From positions 62,001 to 126,000 of the forward strand of contig JAQJVL010000280.1 of NCBI GenBank assembly GCA_035578905.1: a stretch of 64,000 bases of DNA. The letters run 5' to 3'. Shown here piece after piece: positions 34,390 through 46,135 of the stretch (its first letter is position 1; each line of letters starts with the position of its first letter). The notes under the pieces are model-generated. The model saw only the letters and a list, made by a program, of their open reading frames with translations. It had not been told where the DNA came from and searched no databases. The position numbers and the translations under genes were made by a program. This DNA comes from Stictocephala bisonia. Its lineage: Eukaryota > Arthropoda > Insecta > Hemiptera > Membracidae.

Positions 34390-34734
34390 GTCAGTTACAG
34401 TTTATTAAAAACTTCTTTTTTAATGTTTCAATTATGTAAATAATTTTTAATGATACAGTAGAGGAGACTAAGAAGTAATCCGGCCCTGTATCGATTGGCA
34501 TTGTCGGATTAGGGTTGAGCAAAGGAAGTAAAATTTGTGAACGTATATAGCATAAATGAACTTTATTATTACATAAAACGGGTTTTAATAGCCTATAAAA
34601 CAAATTTGATGAAAATAAAAGTTAAAAAGAATGTATGATACTAAAGGAAAGTAAATTGCACTTATATACAAAAAATACAAACGAAAAACTTATTCTAACT
34701 ACGTATGTACTTAACTGTATTTTACATAATAAAT

Positions 34735-35765
34735 CAAATCAAATATTTTATTGTCATGAACATTATACAATGCATGAACAATCGTCCTTACAACTATGTA
34801 CAATATCTTAAAATAACTAGTGAATAGCTACATCTTCTAAGTAATGTCTAACTGAATAATATTCTTTCATCAAAAGTAGATTTTTTATACAGTGCTTGAA
34901 TTTTTTTTATACATTGAATATCTTTTATCCTAAGTGGCAGTTTGTTAAAAAGCTTGATTCAAGAATAATAACATTGTTTTTGAAAAAAAGAGGTTTTGTG
35001 GTTAGGAAGTGGTAAGGAATCAAGGTTTCTGAAACTATATTTAAGAACTGGGTTTTCTGGGAAAAGGTGTAGGTTTTTCTTTACAAAAACTAAAGATTCA
35101 AAAATGAATAGACTGGGAAACGTCAATATGTTGTTTTCCCTGAATTTGCCTTTGCAGGATTGATATTTGTCGAGCCAAAAATAACTCTAATAGCTTTCTT
35201 CTGAATTGTAAATATCTGTTTTGTTTTACAGTTTTACAGCTCTCAGATCCCCAAATTGTCAAAGCATAAATGATGTGGGGGTAGAAACATCCATAATAAG
35301 CTAACAAAAGTATCTCTCTATTGACAGATACTTCAGTCCGGCAGACAGTCTTCTAAGTATAAAAATACAACTGCTTAACTTTCCCATTAGTTTCTCAATG
35401 TTTGTTTTAAAATCTAACTTTGAGTCAATGAGTAGACCAAGAAAATTTGTGTCAGAGCAAAAATACACCTCTACTTCACCAAGCAGAAGACAAGACGATT
35501 CCGCCCCGACACTACTTCTTGGTTTAAGGTTAAAATCAATAACTTTTGTTTTATCTGAGTTAATATAGAGTTTATTTTTACATAACCATTGTAAAATTGA
35601 ACTACTTTGCATAAAAAAGTCAACCTCAAGTAGTCGCCTATCAGGATTTGAGATGCAAAATGAGGTTTCGTCTGCAAATAAACACAAGTTGCCATTGTCA
35701 ACACTGTCTTGAATATCATTAATAAAGAGCAAGAAGAGGATCGGCCCCAATACCAAACCCTGTGT
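34735..35765 (-). pseudogene. 5'-truncated LINE, RT C-terminal half
   Basis: The minus strand begins at GLVLGPILFLLFINDIQDSV (the QGS.LGP motif) and reads LCLFADETSFCISN (YADD changed to FADE), NKLYINSDKTKVIDF, FLGLLIDSKLDFKTNIEKL (35756-35301), then in another frame YYGCFYPHIIYALTIWGSES (35307-35098). The 3' end has AATAAAATATTTGATTTG and TTTGA-type repeats near 34735. The family is close to the LINE at 15136. Confidence 0.8.
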
Positions 35766-35919
35766 ACCGAATAAAAACTATGGTACTGTATGTAAAAAAT
35801 AACTGGATTTTTAACGTGCTTTGTCGTAATTTAATTATGACATTGGAAAAAACTTGTTATTGATTTTTGTTTCCTGTTAGATAGAGAAAACTTTAAGACA
35901 TTTTTCTGCAGTTTCTTTA

Positions 35920-36480
35920 AAACTAATATATCGGATGTTGAGTTAGAGTCAGCCACAATTTTCCCATGAACAAACAATAGTTTTTGTGGTTAGCTTTTCC
36001 AAAGCACATGCTAGATAAAAAACAACATCTTTAAGATTAGTATCTTTCAGCGCTTGTAAAACACTAACTTCTTTTGATAAAACACTGTAAAAGACTTTTT
36101 GTAACTCGTTTTTACAGTTTGTATAACATTCTGGTCCATAGGCTGAATTATCGGGTTACATTACGTGGCAAATATAACAAGCAAATCTGACCATCTTTAG
36201 ATTTTAAGCTCTCTTCATCTGGATATCCGGGACAGTTGTCCAGAATCAGTAGAGCTTTTTGGGGTAGGTTTTGTTTTTTCAAAAATTGTTTCACTGATGG
36301 AATAAAATTTGAATAAAACCAATCAGTGAAGAGAGTTTTTGTCATCCATACATTTGATTGGTTTTTGTACGGAACAGGCAAATTTACGTTCTGTACAATC
36401 ATCCATTCCTTAGCTCCCAAACAGTTCATACTTTTTGGAATGGAACTATAATTATTTAGGAAATTCAATCCTAAATAATT
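35920..36480 (-). pseudogene. Tigger/jerky transposase fragment, catalytic core end
   Basis: The minus strand reads LPVPYKNQSNVWMTKTLFTD, WFYSNFIPSVKQFLKKQNLP, ALLILDNCPGYPDEESL (second catalytic Asp), LLYLPRNVTR, then after a stop, QPMDQ-like text in another frame and YKKSFTVFYQKK. This is the middle of a Tigger-type DDE domain, distinct in sequence from the copy at 23529. No inverted ends were found. Confidence 0.75.
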
Positions 36481-38055
36481 TGATTTGTAACTTATGATTA
36501 AATAATTTAAACATAGACAAGTTTTTTTACCAACTTGTATTCTTCAACAATAGTAATAAAGTCTCATAATTTTACAGAGAAAAATAAAAAGTCAGAATCA
36601 GTAGAGTAATGTATCTGATGTATAGGAAGATACATGCGGAAATAAACATATGTTGTAATGAAAAGTTATCTTGTTAAAACTTAAATGAAATATTAATACA
36701 GAGCCAAAAGGTGTTATTGATCAATTCAATAAAACAGTAAAGTAATGTTAATAAAACTGAGTTAAAGCAATAAAAATTACTCCACATGTTACAGGTAGTG
36801 TTCGTGATTGGTTTTAAATTGTTAGGCCATGTACAAATGAAATATGAAATGAAAAAACGTTTTTATTTAATCAGGCAAAGTTGGGACTGAGAAGTCCCTT
36901 CTTCCACTTAACCTGAAAATGGAGTTGAGAGCTTTAAACTTCAACTTCTGGATTTCGCCTTTTAAGTAACTTACAAACCAGTTGTTTGCTATGACTTTCA
37001 AACAATGAATTTCAAACTATATATAAGTTGTTTCAAATGAGATCATGTTCTCAACAGCCAAACTTCTTGCTGTACCCAATGATAATAGACAAGGATTAGG
37101 ATTAATGATGTTTTTACATGATGATTGTAACTAAACATTCTGGATTATACAACTCATTTGTTGTTCAAACATCATGAATATACTATATTCTGGTCATGAA
37201 TTAAAGCTATAAAAGTCAATACCACTGTACGTGTATGGGTGGGCGGGTGGGTCAATACCACTGTACGTGTATGGGTGGGTGGGTGGGTCAATACCACTGT
37301 ACGTGTATGGGTCCGTTGATAATTTGGAATGTTTTAATAAAAAAAATGAGAAATCGTGAATGTTATTGCTTGGTTATAGTTTGATAATTAGTATGATTGA
37401 AGTTACGATTGTAATCAGTTAATACTTATAGTTCAATTAGATTTTATGTACCCTATAATAGAGATTGTGTAAACTTTTGAATACCTTTCCAAACTCCATA
37501 TTACGTGTTCTACTAATATAACAATCATATATTAGTACGATACCAGTACGTATAACTGGGTGTTCCTTCACTTAGGTCTCCTAAGATGTCTACTTGCTTT
37601 TTGATCCACTTCCTTAAAAAATGTGATGCTGTGTTTTATAGTAAATGTACACATATGTATTTTAATTTAAATATGCCTTTCTTTATAATTACTGAATTTA
37701 GTATCTTTTTCAAATAATATAAAACTGTTTGCTAATAACGTGCTAGTAAAATTAAAAATGATTATATTGAGCATATAGACTAACTGTACAGAAGGCAACG
37801 TTGGAGAAGTTCAGGAGAACTTATTGTATTAGTAGATGAGATTATAAATATGCAGCTTAATATTGTGAAAATAAATATAAGGAACATAGACTGTTAAGGA
37901 AGTTTTTTTTTTTTTTTTTTTTTTTTTTTTGTAAAAAGTTGTGACAGTAAAATTTGTCTCCAAGTCAATTTTCAGAATATTGTTTTCAATATTTTGATAT
38001 TTTCAAAAATATCAATTTTCAAAACAACAAATTTCAAAATATTAATGTGTTTCAG
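36481..38055. other. Intron with a minisatellite and a poly-T run
   Basis: Nothing coding was recognised. Inside are the 36-bp minisatellite (37215-37312) and a T run of about 28 bases at 37903-37930, perhaps a retroelement tail on the minus strand. Confidence 0.45.
37215..37312 (+). repeat. 36-bp minisatellite, about 2.7 units
   Basis: Units start GTCAATACCACTGTACGTGT and end in a GGGTGGGTGG-type G-rich run; two full units at 37215-37250 and 37251-37286, then 26 bases of a third. The same unit occurs at 62093-62224 and, inverted and diverged, at 47279-47349. Confidence 0.9.
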
Positions 38056-38142
38056 AAGCAGTGGTGTCCATGAAGATAGTGACAATGAATTTAGTTCTGC
38101 GACCTTGATCAATAGAGAAAAGGATGAAACTCGGGAAATAAG
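38056..38142 (+). CDS. Myo9: Myosin IX exon e: linker
   Basis: Acceptor GTTTCAG, donor AAG/GTAGAG. It enters in phase 2 (GA plus A gives Glu) and reads SSGVHEDSDNEFSSATLINR then EKDETREI, leaving in phase 2. The other two frames contain stops, and the phase matches both neighbours, which is the main support. Acidic and Ser-rich linker; no domain recognised. Confidence 0.8.
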
Positions 38143-38829
38143 GTAGAGTTCACCTTTTATGTGCAGTTAATTAAAATTGGATTGTTTATTTCATTTGACA
38201 TCTTATTTCTCCAACAAGTAATTTTTTTTTAATAGCAGGTCCTAGAGTCCAAGTCTAAAATTTTAAACATTGCATCTTGAAAAGTAATAGCACTTTTTTT
38301 TTTTTTTTGAGTGGGTGTCACTCATTTTTTGATGTCAGATTTAAGTATATTCCTTAATATTGATTTAAAGAAAACTATATTTCAAATTTTACTTTTTAAG
38401 ATAGTTACAAATACAATACTGAATCGTCTCAGTGCAGATGCAACTGTCTCTCAAACTGTAAACCTGTGAAACATATTAGGTATGTAATCTTTAAGTGTCT
38501 CTGCGAAATCATATACGTCCTGACTTTGTCTATAGCTCATTATTTATGAGAACCATTCTCTTGTAACAACGTCATATTATAGTTCTATTTTTGCTCCTTG
38601 TGTCTAGTTATGATTTATTGTGTTAATTGACTTTGCATATACATTAACTATCACCTGCAAAAGTCTTCCATTGTACAATAAAAATGTGTGCCTACTTTTA
38701 TGCATTAAATACATTTAATTAAAATGTAATAATTCCAGCTTTATACAGTTTTACTTTAATTTAGCTTGCATTCTAACTATGGTATCTTATTAAGTAGTTC
38801 AAATTTCCAATCAAATATCGGACAGGGTA

Positions 38830-40016
38830 AACTTAAGATTAGGGATCCTCCAGAGATCAGTTCCGAGCCCACTTTTATTTCTCATTTATGTCAATCACAC
38901 AGAGTCATCATTGAATCAGGGGCGCTTAGTCCAGTATGCTGATGACACAACTTTCTGTTTCAGCTCAGAAAATTTGGAAACGCTAGAAATACAAACTTTT
39001 TTATGAACTAAATGAATGCATTCAAAGTTTTTGTGGACTAAATCTGAAAACAAACTCCTCGAAATCTAAATGCATTCACTTTTACGTGCGACCAAATGAG
39101 TCTGAAATCAGTATTCCTATACTCTTAGACGACTCACCCATTGAGGCAGTAAGTTCAGTAAAATTCCTAGGAATACTCCTCGACAGAGGGTCGACCTGGA
39201 AGGAACATGTAAATCATGTCTGCTTAAGGGTGTTCTCAGGCATACATGTCTTAAGACACCTTTCGAAATACTGTCCAACACAGCTGCTAATCATGGCATA
39301 TTACAGTCTTATCTACCCCCACCTTTCCTACGCAATTGTGATGTGAGCGGGGAGCTGTGCCAGCTCTATGTTCATTAGAGTGTTCTGTCTGCAGAAAAAG
39401 GCAATTAGAATTATAAAAAAAATAGGAAACAGGGTCTTGCAGAGACACGTTCAAAGAATTAAACATCCTAACTCTCCCTTGTCTCTACATACACGAAACC
39501 ACATGGATCTGTAAAACCAAATGTACCCTAACACAGGGTCACGATGTACATAATCACATGACCAGGGAGAACTACCGTCTTGGTTAGCACAGGACGGTAG
39601 CACATGCGCGTCTCCCAGCATAAGTGGGAGTGAAATTTTTTAATACGCTACCTAACAGTATTTGAATGGGGAGCTCTCTTTTGAATTGCAAATCCAGACT
39701 GAAAAGGATGTTAACCACACAAACATTTTACTTGGTGGAAGAGTTCCTTAATTTTCAGTGGGATTAGGAGCCGATCTCTAGAGGATAAGAATGCCTGACT
39801 TAGAATGTATTTAACTGTCAGTTTTTTGTAAGTGATTTGCCTAGAGATCCCATGTAACAATCATTGTATTATTCTGTATTTCCTCTTAATAATTTAGAAA
39901 TAAGTTATGAATGAGCTGTATGTTTGAAAACAGAGCATGTATGTTTAAATGTTTGTTGACCTTTGCTATGCAACTGTAAATATTGCCCTGGCAATAAAGA
40001 TTGTTATTATTACAGA
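38830..40016 (+). pseudogene. 5'-truncated Jockey-like LINE
   Basis: Starts at GILQRSVPSPLLFLIYVNH (QGS.LGP motif, degenerate), then RLVQYADDTTFCFSSENLET (YADD at about 38937), FLGILLDRGSTWKEHVNHVC and LIMAYYSLIYPHLSYAIVM (39086-39346), continuing in broken frames with FCLQKKAIRII (39385). The 3' end is GGCAATAAAGATTGTTATTA near 40000. Several stops mean it is inactive. Confidence 0.8.
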
Positions 40017-40099
40017 ATAAATTTGGGGCACTAGGCCTAGGATTTCAATAGTAATGAAAGGAAAGTAAAGCAGCATACTTGGTAGGCCTATAGTGGCAA

Positions 40100-41800
40100 G
40101 TTACAATTCTGTCACCAAGCACATATCGCGCCTTTGTGGGCGATAAACTTCAACGCATAGTAAACCAACTACTATCTCATGTCCGAGACACAAGTCATTT
40201 TCTGGAACTCCTCAATGACATACCTCAACCTTCCAATGCCACTCTGTAACAATAAACGTCACTTCGCTTTACACAAATATCCCCCATGCCCACGGCCTAG
40301 CCGCCATAGAACACTTCCTCAACTTACGACCGGACACTTCCTCTCTACTTCAGCTAAACAAATTCATCTTAGAAAAGAACTATTTTCAGATTTCTGGTAA
40401 GAACTCCCTTCAAGTCAAAGGCACTGCCATGGGAACAAAAATTGCTCCATCTTATGCAAACCTTTTCATGGGTAGGTTAGAACAACATTTTCTTAAACAA
40501 CAACAATATCACAACCTACATGCTGGTTACGTTTCATCGATGACATCTTCATGATCTGGACAAACTGAAGCCAATCTAGAAAATTTCTTACAGAGCCTAC
40601 AGCACTTTTCCACTCTCAATTTCACCTGGAATATTTCTCAAAACAAAATAGTTTTTCTGAATGTCGAAATGCACCTTGAGGCAAGTTTTCTGATATTCAT
40701 ATCAAACCAACTAATCAACTTCAGTATCTACATTTTGACAGTTGCCACCCTATCAATACTACCCTATCAATCCATTCCATAAAGCTTAGCAACAAGAGCG
40801 AAACGTATAATTTCCAACCCTGAGAATTTAGAACTATATAACAGACATCTAACCAATGCTTTCGAAAAAATAGGTTATCCTCAAAACCTTGTTAAAAACC
40901 AGATTAGATTGGCTCAAACCTCTAATAAATATCAGTCCAAAAAAAATCTACCAGCCTACCTCTTGTTACCACTACCACGATGGCCTGCAAAAGCTAAATA
41001 GTATTCTTAAAGGTGGCTTCAACATTCTTACCGCCTCACCCAATACAAAAGACCTTCTAAACAAACCTCTTACTTTTACCTTCAGGCAGTCCAAAAATTT
41101 AAAACAGATTTTAGTTCACCCAAAATTACCTGATCCCACCACACCTCTTAGGCCATCATCTACAGCTCAAGGCTCTTTTCCATGCAATAAGAAAAGCTGT
41201 AAAACATGCACTATCCATAAACCAGCCACTACATTTATGAACTCTTCCACCTCCATTCAATATAAAATTAATGGTCACTATACAAGTGACTCCAGTAACA
41301 TTATTTATCAACTCCAATGTCATTCCTGCCCATCTCAATATATAGGCCAAAACACAGAAACCCCTGTAAACGTATGAATTGACATAGACATGACTGCAAG
41401 ATGAATAACCCTGAAAAATCTGTTTCATCCCATAGCATGAGCCACAATCAGAACTTTAATCAATGTTTCACTGTTAAAGTTATCAGATCACTCCCTACAA
41501 ACTATAATAGCTCTCAACTTAGAAGAATGGAAATTTCAAATCAGTGGATCACAAAATCTAGAAACCCACCTAATCTAAATACAAGACAAACCCTGTGTCT
41601 CCTTCCTCCACCCAAGCAGCAGAATAATAAACATTATTACACCATTTTATCATATAATAGAAGCAGAAGTGACATTTTAGTGTTTAAGTGCTCTACAGTT
41701 AAGTGACACCTACCTCATTCACCTACCTCAAGTGTGACTGTGTATCCGGTTATTTAGTGACTGAAGAAGAGGCCAGCGGTCCCAAAATATTTCACTATTC
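40100..41800 (+). pseudogene. Second Penelope-like element, RT and GIY-YIG
   Basis: Reads LYTNIPHAHGLAAIEHFL (40277-40330), KGTAMGTKIAPSYANLFMGR (40419-40476), a degenerate palm region, FTWNISQNKIVFLNVEM, and then the endonuclease part CNKKSCKTCTIHK, NIIYQLQCHSCPSQYIGQ (41290-41349; here IIY and YIG), and NQCFTVKVIRSLP with LRRMEISNQWITKSRNPPN. The N-terminal RT is lost. The family differs from the element at 3761-12257. Stops and frameshifts throughout. Confidence 0.8.
41755..41800 (+). other. Hammerhead-like motif at the Penelope 3' end (tentative)
   Basis: GTGACTGAAGAAGAGGCCAG followed by CGGTCCCAAAATATT. CTGAAGA matches the CUGANGA core, GGCC and GGTC can pair as stem II around AGC, and AAAA stands where GAAA is expected. 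Penelope-like elements are known to carry hammerhead ribozymes. Cleavage-site and stem I/III pairing could not be confirmed by eye. Confidence 0.3.
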
Positions 41801-42083
41801 AATTCTTTTTTATGTGATTGTATCTATCTACAATGTACCAGCACCAAGTTTATCAGGTATGCTGCTTTCCTTTCCTTTCATTATTATTATTACTATTAAA
41901 AATCCTTACCGTAATTGAACAGAGTCCACTTTAATTAAAAACCAAATTTTGTGTATGTTAACTAACAACATATTAACACTATTATTGTGCTGTTCTGTTC
42001 ATAATTTTCAATTAACCTCTCTCTCATATTTTCATTTTTCTCAAATGTTTCATCAACAGTCTGATATTTGCAAGTTGTTTTAG

Positions 42084-42193
42084 AGTGGGGGATCCAAACA
42101 AGGAGATCCTGGGCCGAGAGACAAAGAAAAAACTCTCGCCAAGACGTAGCCACAAAGCAGATCATCGACTGTGCTTGGAAGAAAATTATTTGG
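42084..42193 (+). CDS. Myo9: Myosin IX exon f: linker
   Basis: Acceptor GTTTTAG, donor GTGAGT (strong). It enters in phase 2 (AG plus A gives Arg) and reads VGDPNKEILGRETKKKLSPR then RSHKADHRLCLEENYL, leaving in phase 1 with a single G. Basic and Lys/Arg-rich in the middle. The overlapping minus-strand frame is a shadow. Confidence 0.82.
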
Positions 42194-44461
42194 GTGAGTT
42201 TGTGATATTATCATATGATTAATGCTGGTATGTTGCTTGGTTTTTCACTTTTTGCTTATGCTTATGTTTTTAAAAGTCTCTATCTTTTTTAACTCATGTT
42301 CACTCTTCCCTCACAGAGGATTTCTCAAATACACAATTTGAAAACACTAATATTGGTATAAAATGATACTGGGTTAAACAATGTTAATAATCTTAAAACT
42401 AACTTATTGCAAGTCAGTGTTGGAATAAATGTAGCAGTGACAAGAAACGTTCATCGAGATTATTTTATCTATTGGCCAGAACTTCTCATTTTTATGTTGA
42501 CTGGTTTAAAAACCATGTATAAATTGTTAGTGGGATCACATATGAAATGAATTTTAGCTATACTCTTAGATAGATTAAATTTTACCTAATGAATAAAATC
42601 AGAAAATTTGATTTAAAAACATATTTTATTTTATAAATGATATATTTATTCATCATACGAATCATGAATTGAAAACTTTGTTATGAAAACATTGATATTG
42701 ATTGCTTGGAGAATGAGTTGGAAAATGCAGTCAGTATGGTTGGTCAGGTTAGTATGAAAACAGTCGGGTTAAATAATCAAAAGGCAAATATTCAGGATAT
42801 TATTTTGTGAGTGGAAGGTTAAAATGGTTAAAGTGAATACAAAGCAAGTAGTTGTTCCCTTCAATAACAATTTAATTTTTTACTTTTTTACTATCCTTTA
42901 TACATCCAGGGAAATTTTTAGGAACATAGTTTACTCAGTAAATTGTGATTAGTTTTATATACATGAAGTAAATTTAGATTAGGGATGGCCATTGTGGAAA
43001 ACTAGGTCCTGAATATCAAATTTCAGTTTAGGATATTTACAGTATTTTTAGATCCTGATACATATTGTACCATTTAATGTAAAAATACACTAATTTATGA
43101 AAACTAATACAAAGATAAACTGTCTTTATCTCTAAATTTCTTGTGCACAATATATACATTTGAACATAAATTTCCATTAAATTTGTGTTCAATGTACATA
43201 TAACAATCAATTAGGATTTTAAAAAATCCAGTTCCCTTCATTTTGGACTGTCCTTTTAAATTTTCTCTATTAATTAACAGAATTTTAATTCATGATTTAA
43301 GTTCTCTTTGAGGGTGAAAATAATTTTTATGTTTTAAACTCATTGTGTTATTGATATAACAGTAATTAATTAAAGCTAGGCCTGTTCGTAAAAATTTGAT
43401 TAAAGTAAGTTAGGCCTATCACGAGATTTTGAGCCTGCTTATCAATGAAATAAACAATTTTAGGCAACTGCTAATTCAAACCTAGGCTACTTTTTATGCA
43501 ATAATTCAATTTCTTTATGGCCAACAAGATTATTGACATGCCTAGCTATAAATCATGTGCTTTTTTATGTATACTATAATGAGTGATTACATCGATTCAG
43601 AAATATATTCCTCTGTAAATGCGCCTTGAATTTTGTTTGAAATCCCTTGGAAAAACCTTGAATTATGCTTTATTTTTTTTTACATGATTGAGTAGCCACC
43701 CTGCATGAAGTAATTTACTACCTGGTAATACTTGTTTAAGCTTTATATTTGACGTAAATGTAGTTCATGTAACTTATAATAATTCAGTCATTAAAAGACC
43801 ACATTGTTCATCCATTAGGATAACTTTCCATCTAGTGACTCATGTAAAAGCATCAGTAAACATCACTGTCACCCTTCCCAAACTCACTAAATTTGCCAAA
43901 GTGTAGTGGAATGTTGTTTTCTTTCTTCTAATTAAGGAAGGTCTGAAGGAGAGGTAAACAGCAATGCTGTGTCGCCTGCCGCTATGCGGCCATGGCTGAG
44001 GGAATGAACTGTATTTATAATTTTATTAGTGTACTTGGACCTTTCCTAGGTAAATTAAATATGAGTTTTGGATGTTTTCTATGAATGCTCTGTAAACCAG
44101 TATGTTAATACATGGATTTTTTTAACTTGGTTATTTTACAACATTTTTAAAAAATTAATATAAATTAAAAAGTTTATGACTAAAAATAATTAATATACAT
44201 TAAAGTTACAGAAGTGATAAGTTTGAAAATATTTTTTTCAACTAAGCGTTGAGATCAGATTTATCACCTCGATCACTTTGGTTTAGCTAATTACTGTTTT
44301 ATTCTTTATCTTGTTTCATACCTTTATGAATTATAATTCAAAACCTTTATGTATTCTTTAGATTGATTTAGAGTTAGATTATTAAGTGATGTTGATGCTC
44401 AGGCACGTGAAACTTCCAAAACTATAGGCAATCTGCCATTTTATAAAACCATAGTATCACA
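42194..44461. other. Intron, nothing recognised
   Basis: 2.3 kb of AT-rich DNA without coding signal or clear repeats. One short GC-rich patch stands at 43965-44000. It ends at the TTAA of the next element. Confidence 0.5.
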
Positions 44462-45188
44462 TTAACACGTTCAGTGCTATAGTAAAAACACTCTAACCGA
44501 CCCGGGAAACTAAGTACTATAAAATTTAATTTTACTTTTCATAAGGTATAGACAGCCCAAAAACAGCAAAACGAAGTTGGTTGTAGGATGGGAAAAAGTT
44601 GTTTATGACGTCATAAGTTGTGGTCTGGATACGGTCCATCAGCCCCTTGGGACCATCAATAGGTGAGCCATCACCAGGTATGGCCACCAATAGCTTATTG
44701 TCCTTCAAAAAGTTAATTTTTTTGAGTCCAGCAGTGTTGTTACACCAAATAAGGTTCAAAACTTCATCATAATCATCACTTTCGTCACTTTCGGTGTCGG
44801 AATCTTCACTTGTAATAATGTCGTCACTCAAGTCAAGGTCATCAACAGTGTTGTCAGCCATGTTTCAACAATAAAAATGACACTAAATACTACACTAAAC
44901 TCACTTATTTACATAAAGAACAAACTTATTTACATGAAGAAATCACTAAATTACATCAATAATTGTAAAACTCCGCTCGAAAAAACGATAGATAAAAACG
45001 GAAAACGCAAAAATATAGAACGGTTCACATTTGTATAGCAGCCGACGTAAGGTCTACCTCGCGCAAGAGCTGAGCTCACACTGACTGCATAGCAACAACA
45101 GTGTAGAGTGGTATGGGCCCGGTCCACGCGCTCCCAGCGCCCGGCCGGCGGTGGACCGTATACGGTCCATCCGCACTGAACGTGTTAA
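44462..45188. mobile_element. piggyBac MITE, 719 bp
   Basis: TTAA at 44462-44465 and 45185-45188, with perfect inverted ends CACGTTCAGTGC and GCACTGAACGTG. It contains the start of a transposase gene on the minus strand (44532-44861) and a GC-rich right part with ACCGTATACGGTCC palindrome. Non-autonomous because the catalytic part is missing. Confidence 0.9.
44532..44861 (-). pseudogene. piggyBac transposase N-terminal remnant
   Basis: 110 codons from MADNTVDDLDLSDDIITSED with a strongly acidic first 40 residues, as in piggyBac transposases, then IWCNNTAGLKKINFLKDNKL and GDGSPIDGPKGLMDRIQTTT, ending FGLSIPYEK. The acidic start and the position inside a TTAA element support the call; the C-terminal third has no motif I know and may be out of frame or from the old 3' end. 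No DDD residues are present. Confidence 0.55.
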
Positions 45189-45548
45189 AGTGGTGTGGCA
45201 GTAATATGTTTTATTTGTGATTGTTTTTATGTATTTTGTATTGAATCAATCCAATTCAGTATCAGACCAGATACAAGTATTGGTATGGAATGTTTAGAAC
45301 TAAAATCTGGTCCAGAAAGCTAATGAAAAATCTAATCTTACCACCTCCAAGTCATAATTTAATAAATGTTAAGGGAATGAGAATGCATGTCATAATCTGG
45401 AATTTTACATTTAGATGTACTCACTCACTCTCACAAGATAAACTCGATGAAGATAACAGGTAAAAGTTTGACATAGGTATAAACCCTTTCCTCGTCTATC
45501 AATAATTAAGGTAAGATTCTGTGTGTGGCACGTGTGTGTTGTGTACAG

Positions 45549-45671
45549 ACAAGATTGAGCGCAAGGGTAGCAGTGACTCATTGACGTCTCAACGCAGTAG
45601 TGACTCCCAGTCCAGTGCCCCCGTCAGGGACACACTCTTTCGGGCTAAGCGCCAAATCCAGGCACTGATGG
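45549..45671 (+). CDS. Myo9: Myosin IX exon g: Ser-rich linker
   Basis: Acceptor GTGTACAG, donor GTTAGT. It enters in phase 1 (G plus AC gives Asp) and reads KIERKGSSDSLTSQRSSDSQ then SSAPVRDTLFRAKRQIQALM, leaving in phase 1. The Ser/Asp-rich stretch followed by a basic amphipathic segment is typical of a regulatory linker, possibly phosphorylated. GC content is higher than in the intron around it. Confidence 0.85.
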
Positions 45672-46095
45672 GTTAGTAGAAGTGAATAATATAAATTTGA
45701 CTTCTATCTTGTTTTGGTGTTGAGTTTTTTTTATATATTTATATTTTCTAATGGACTAATTGTTTTGTGATACTAATTTTAATCTATTATACTCATTGAA
45801 TCCAACATATTTCACGCAGATTTGGCTATCTGAACTGTCCTTTATTTTTTCCCCTACTTACGTTGCACTCAGATGTAATTTATCACCAACATAGATTTTA
45901 TGTGACTTGATTAATCTAATATTTTAGACATTTTTTTCTTAAGGTTATATAGATTTTAGAAAACTGTTTTAAAGCATTTGAGTACTTGATATAGAGAGGA
46001 GAAAATGCAAAATAATGATATCTCTATCATGGTTAACCCCATTCTGGAATTAAATATTTTGCTCTTTATGGAATTTTCATGTTTTCTTTGTTGTT

Positions 46096-46100
<5 letters not shown>
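45672..46100. other. Intron, shared with the 52.6-kb repeat
   Basis: No gene. The last 90 bases (about 46010-46100) are similar to 52570-52655, showing that the two loci share more than the LINE that follows. Confidence 0.5.

Positions 46101-46135
<35 letters not shown>

Noticed and set aside
37215..37312. CRISPR-like array of 36-bp repeats
   Set aside because: Units are head to tail with no spacers, in a eukaryotic intron. This is a minisatellite.
43925..44010. Extra Myo9 micro-exon (GAAGGTCTGAAGGAGAG/GTAAAC)
   Set aside because: Neighbouring exons at 42084 and 45549 already join in phase; inserting this one would not be needed and has no other support.
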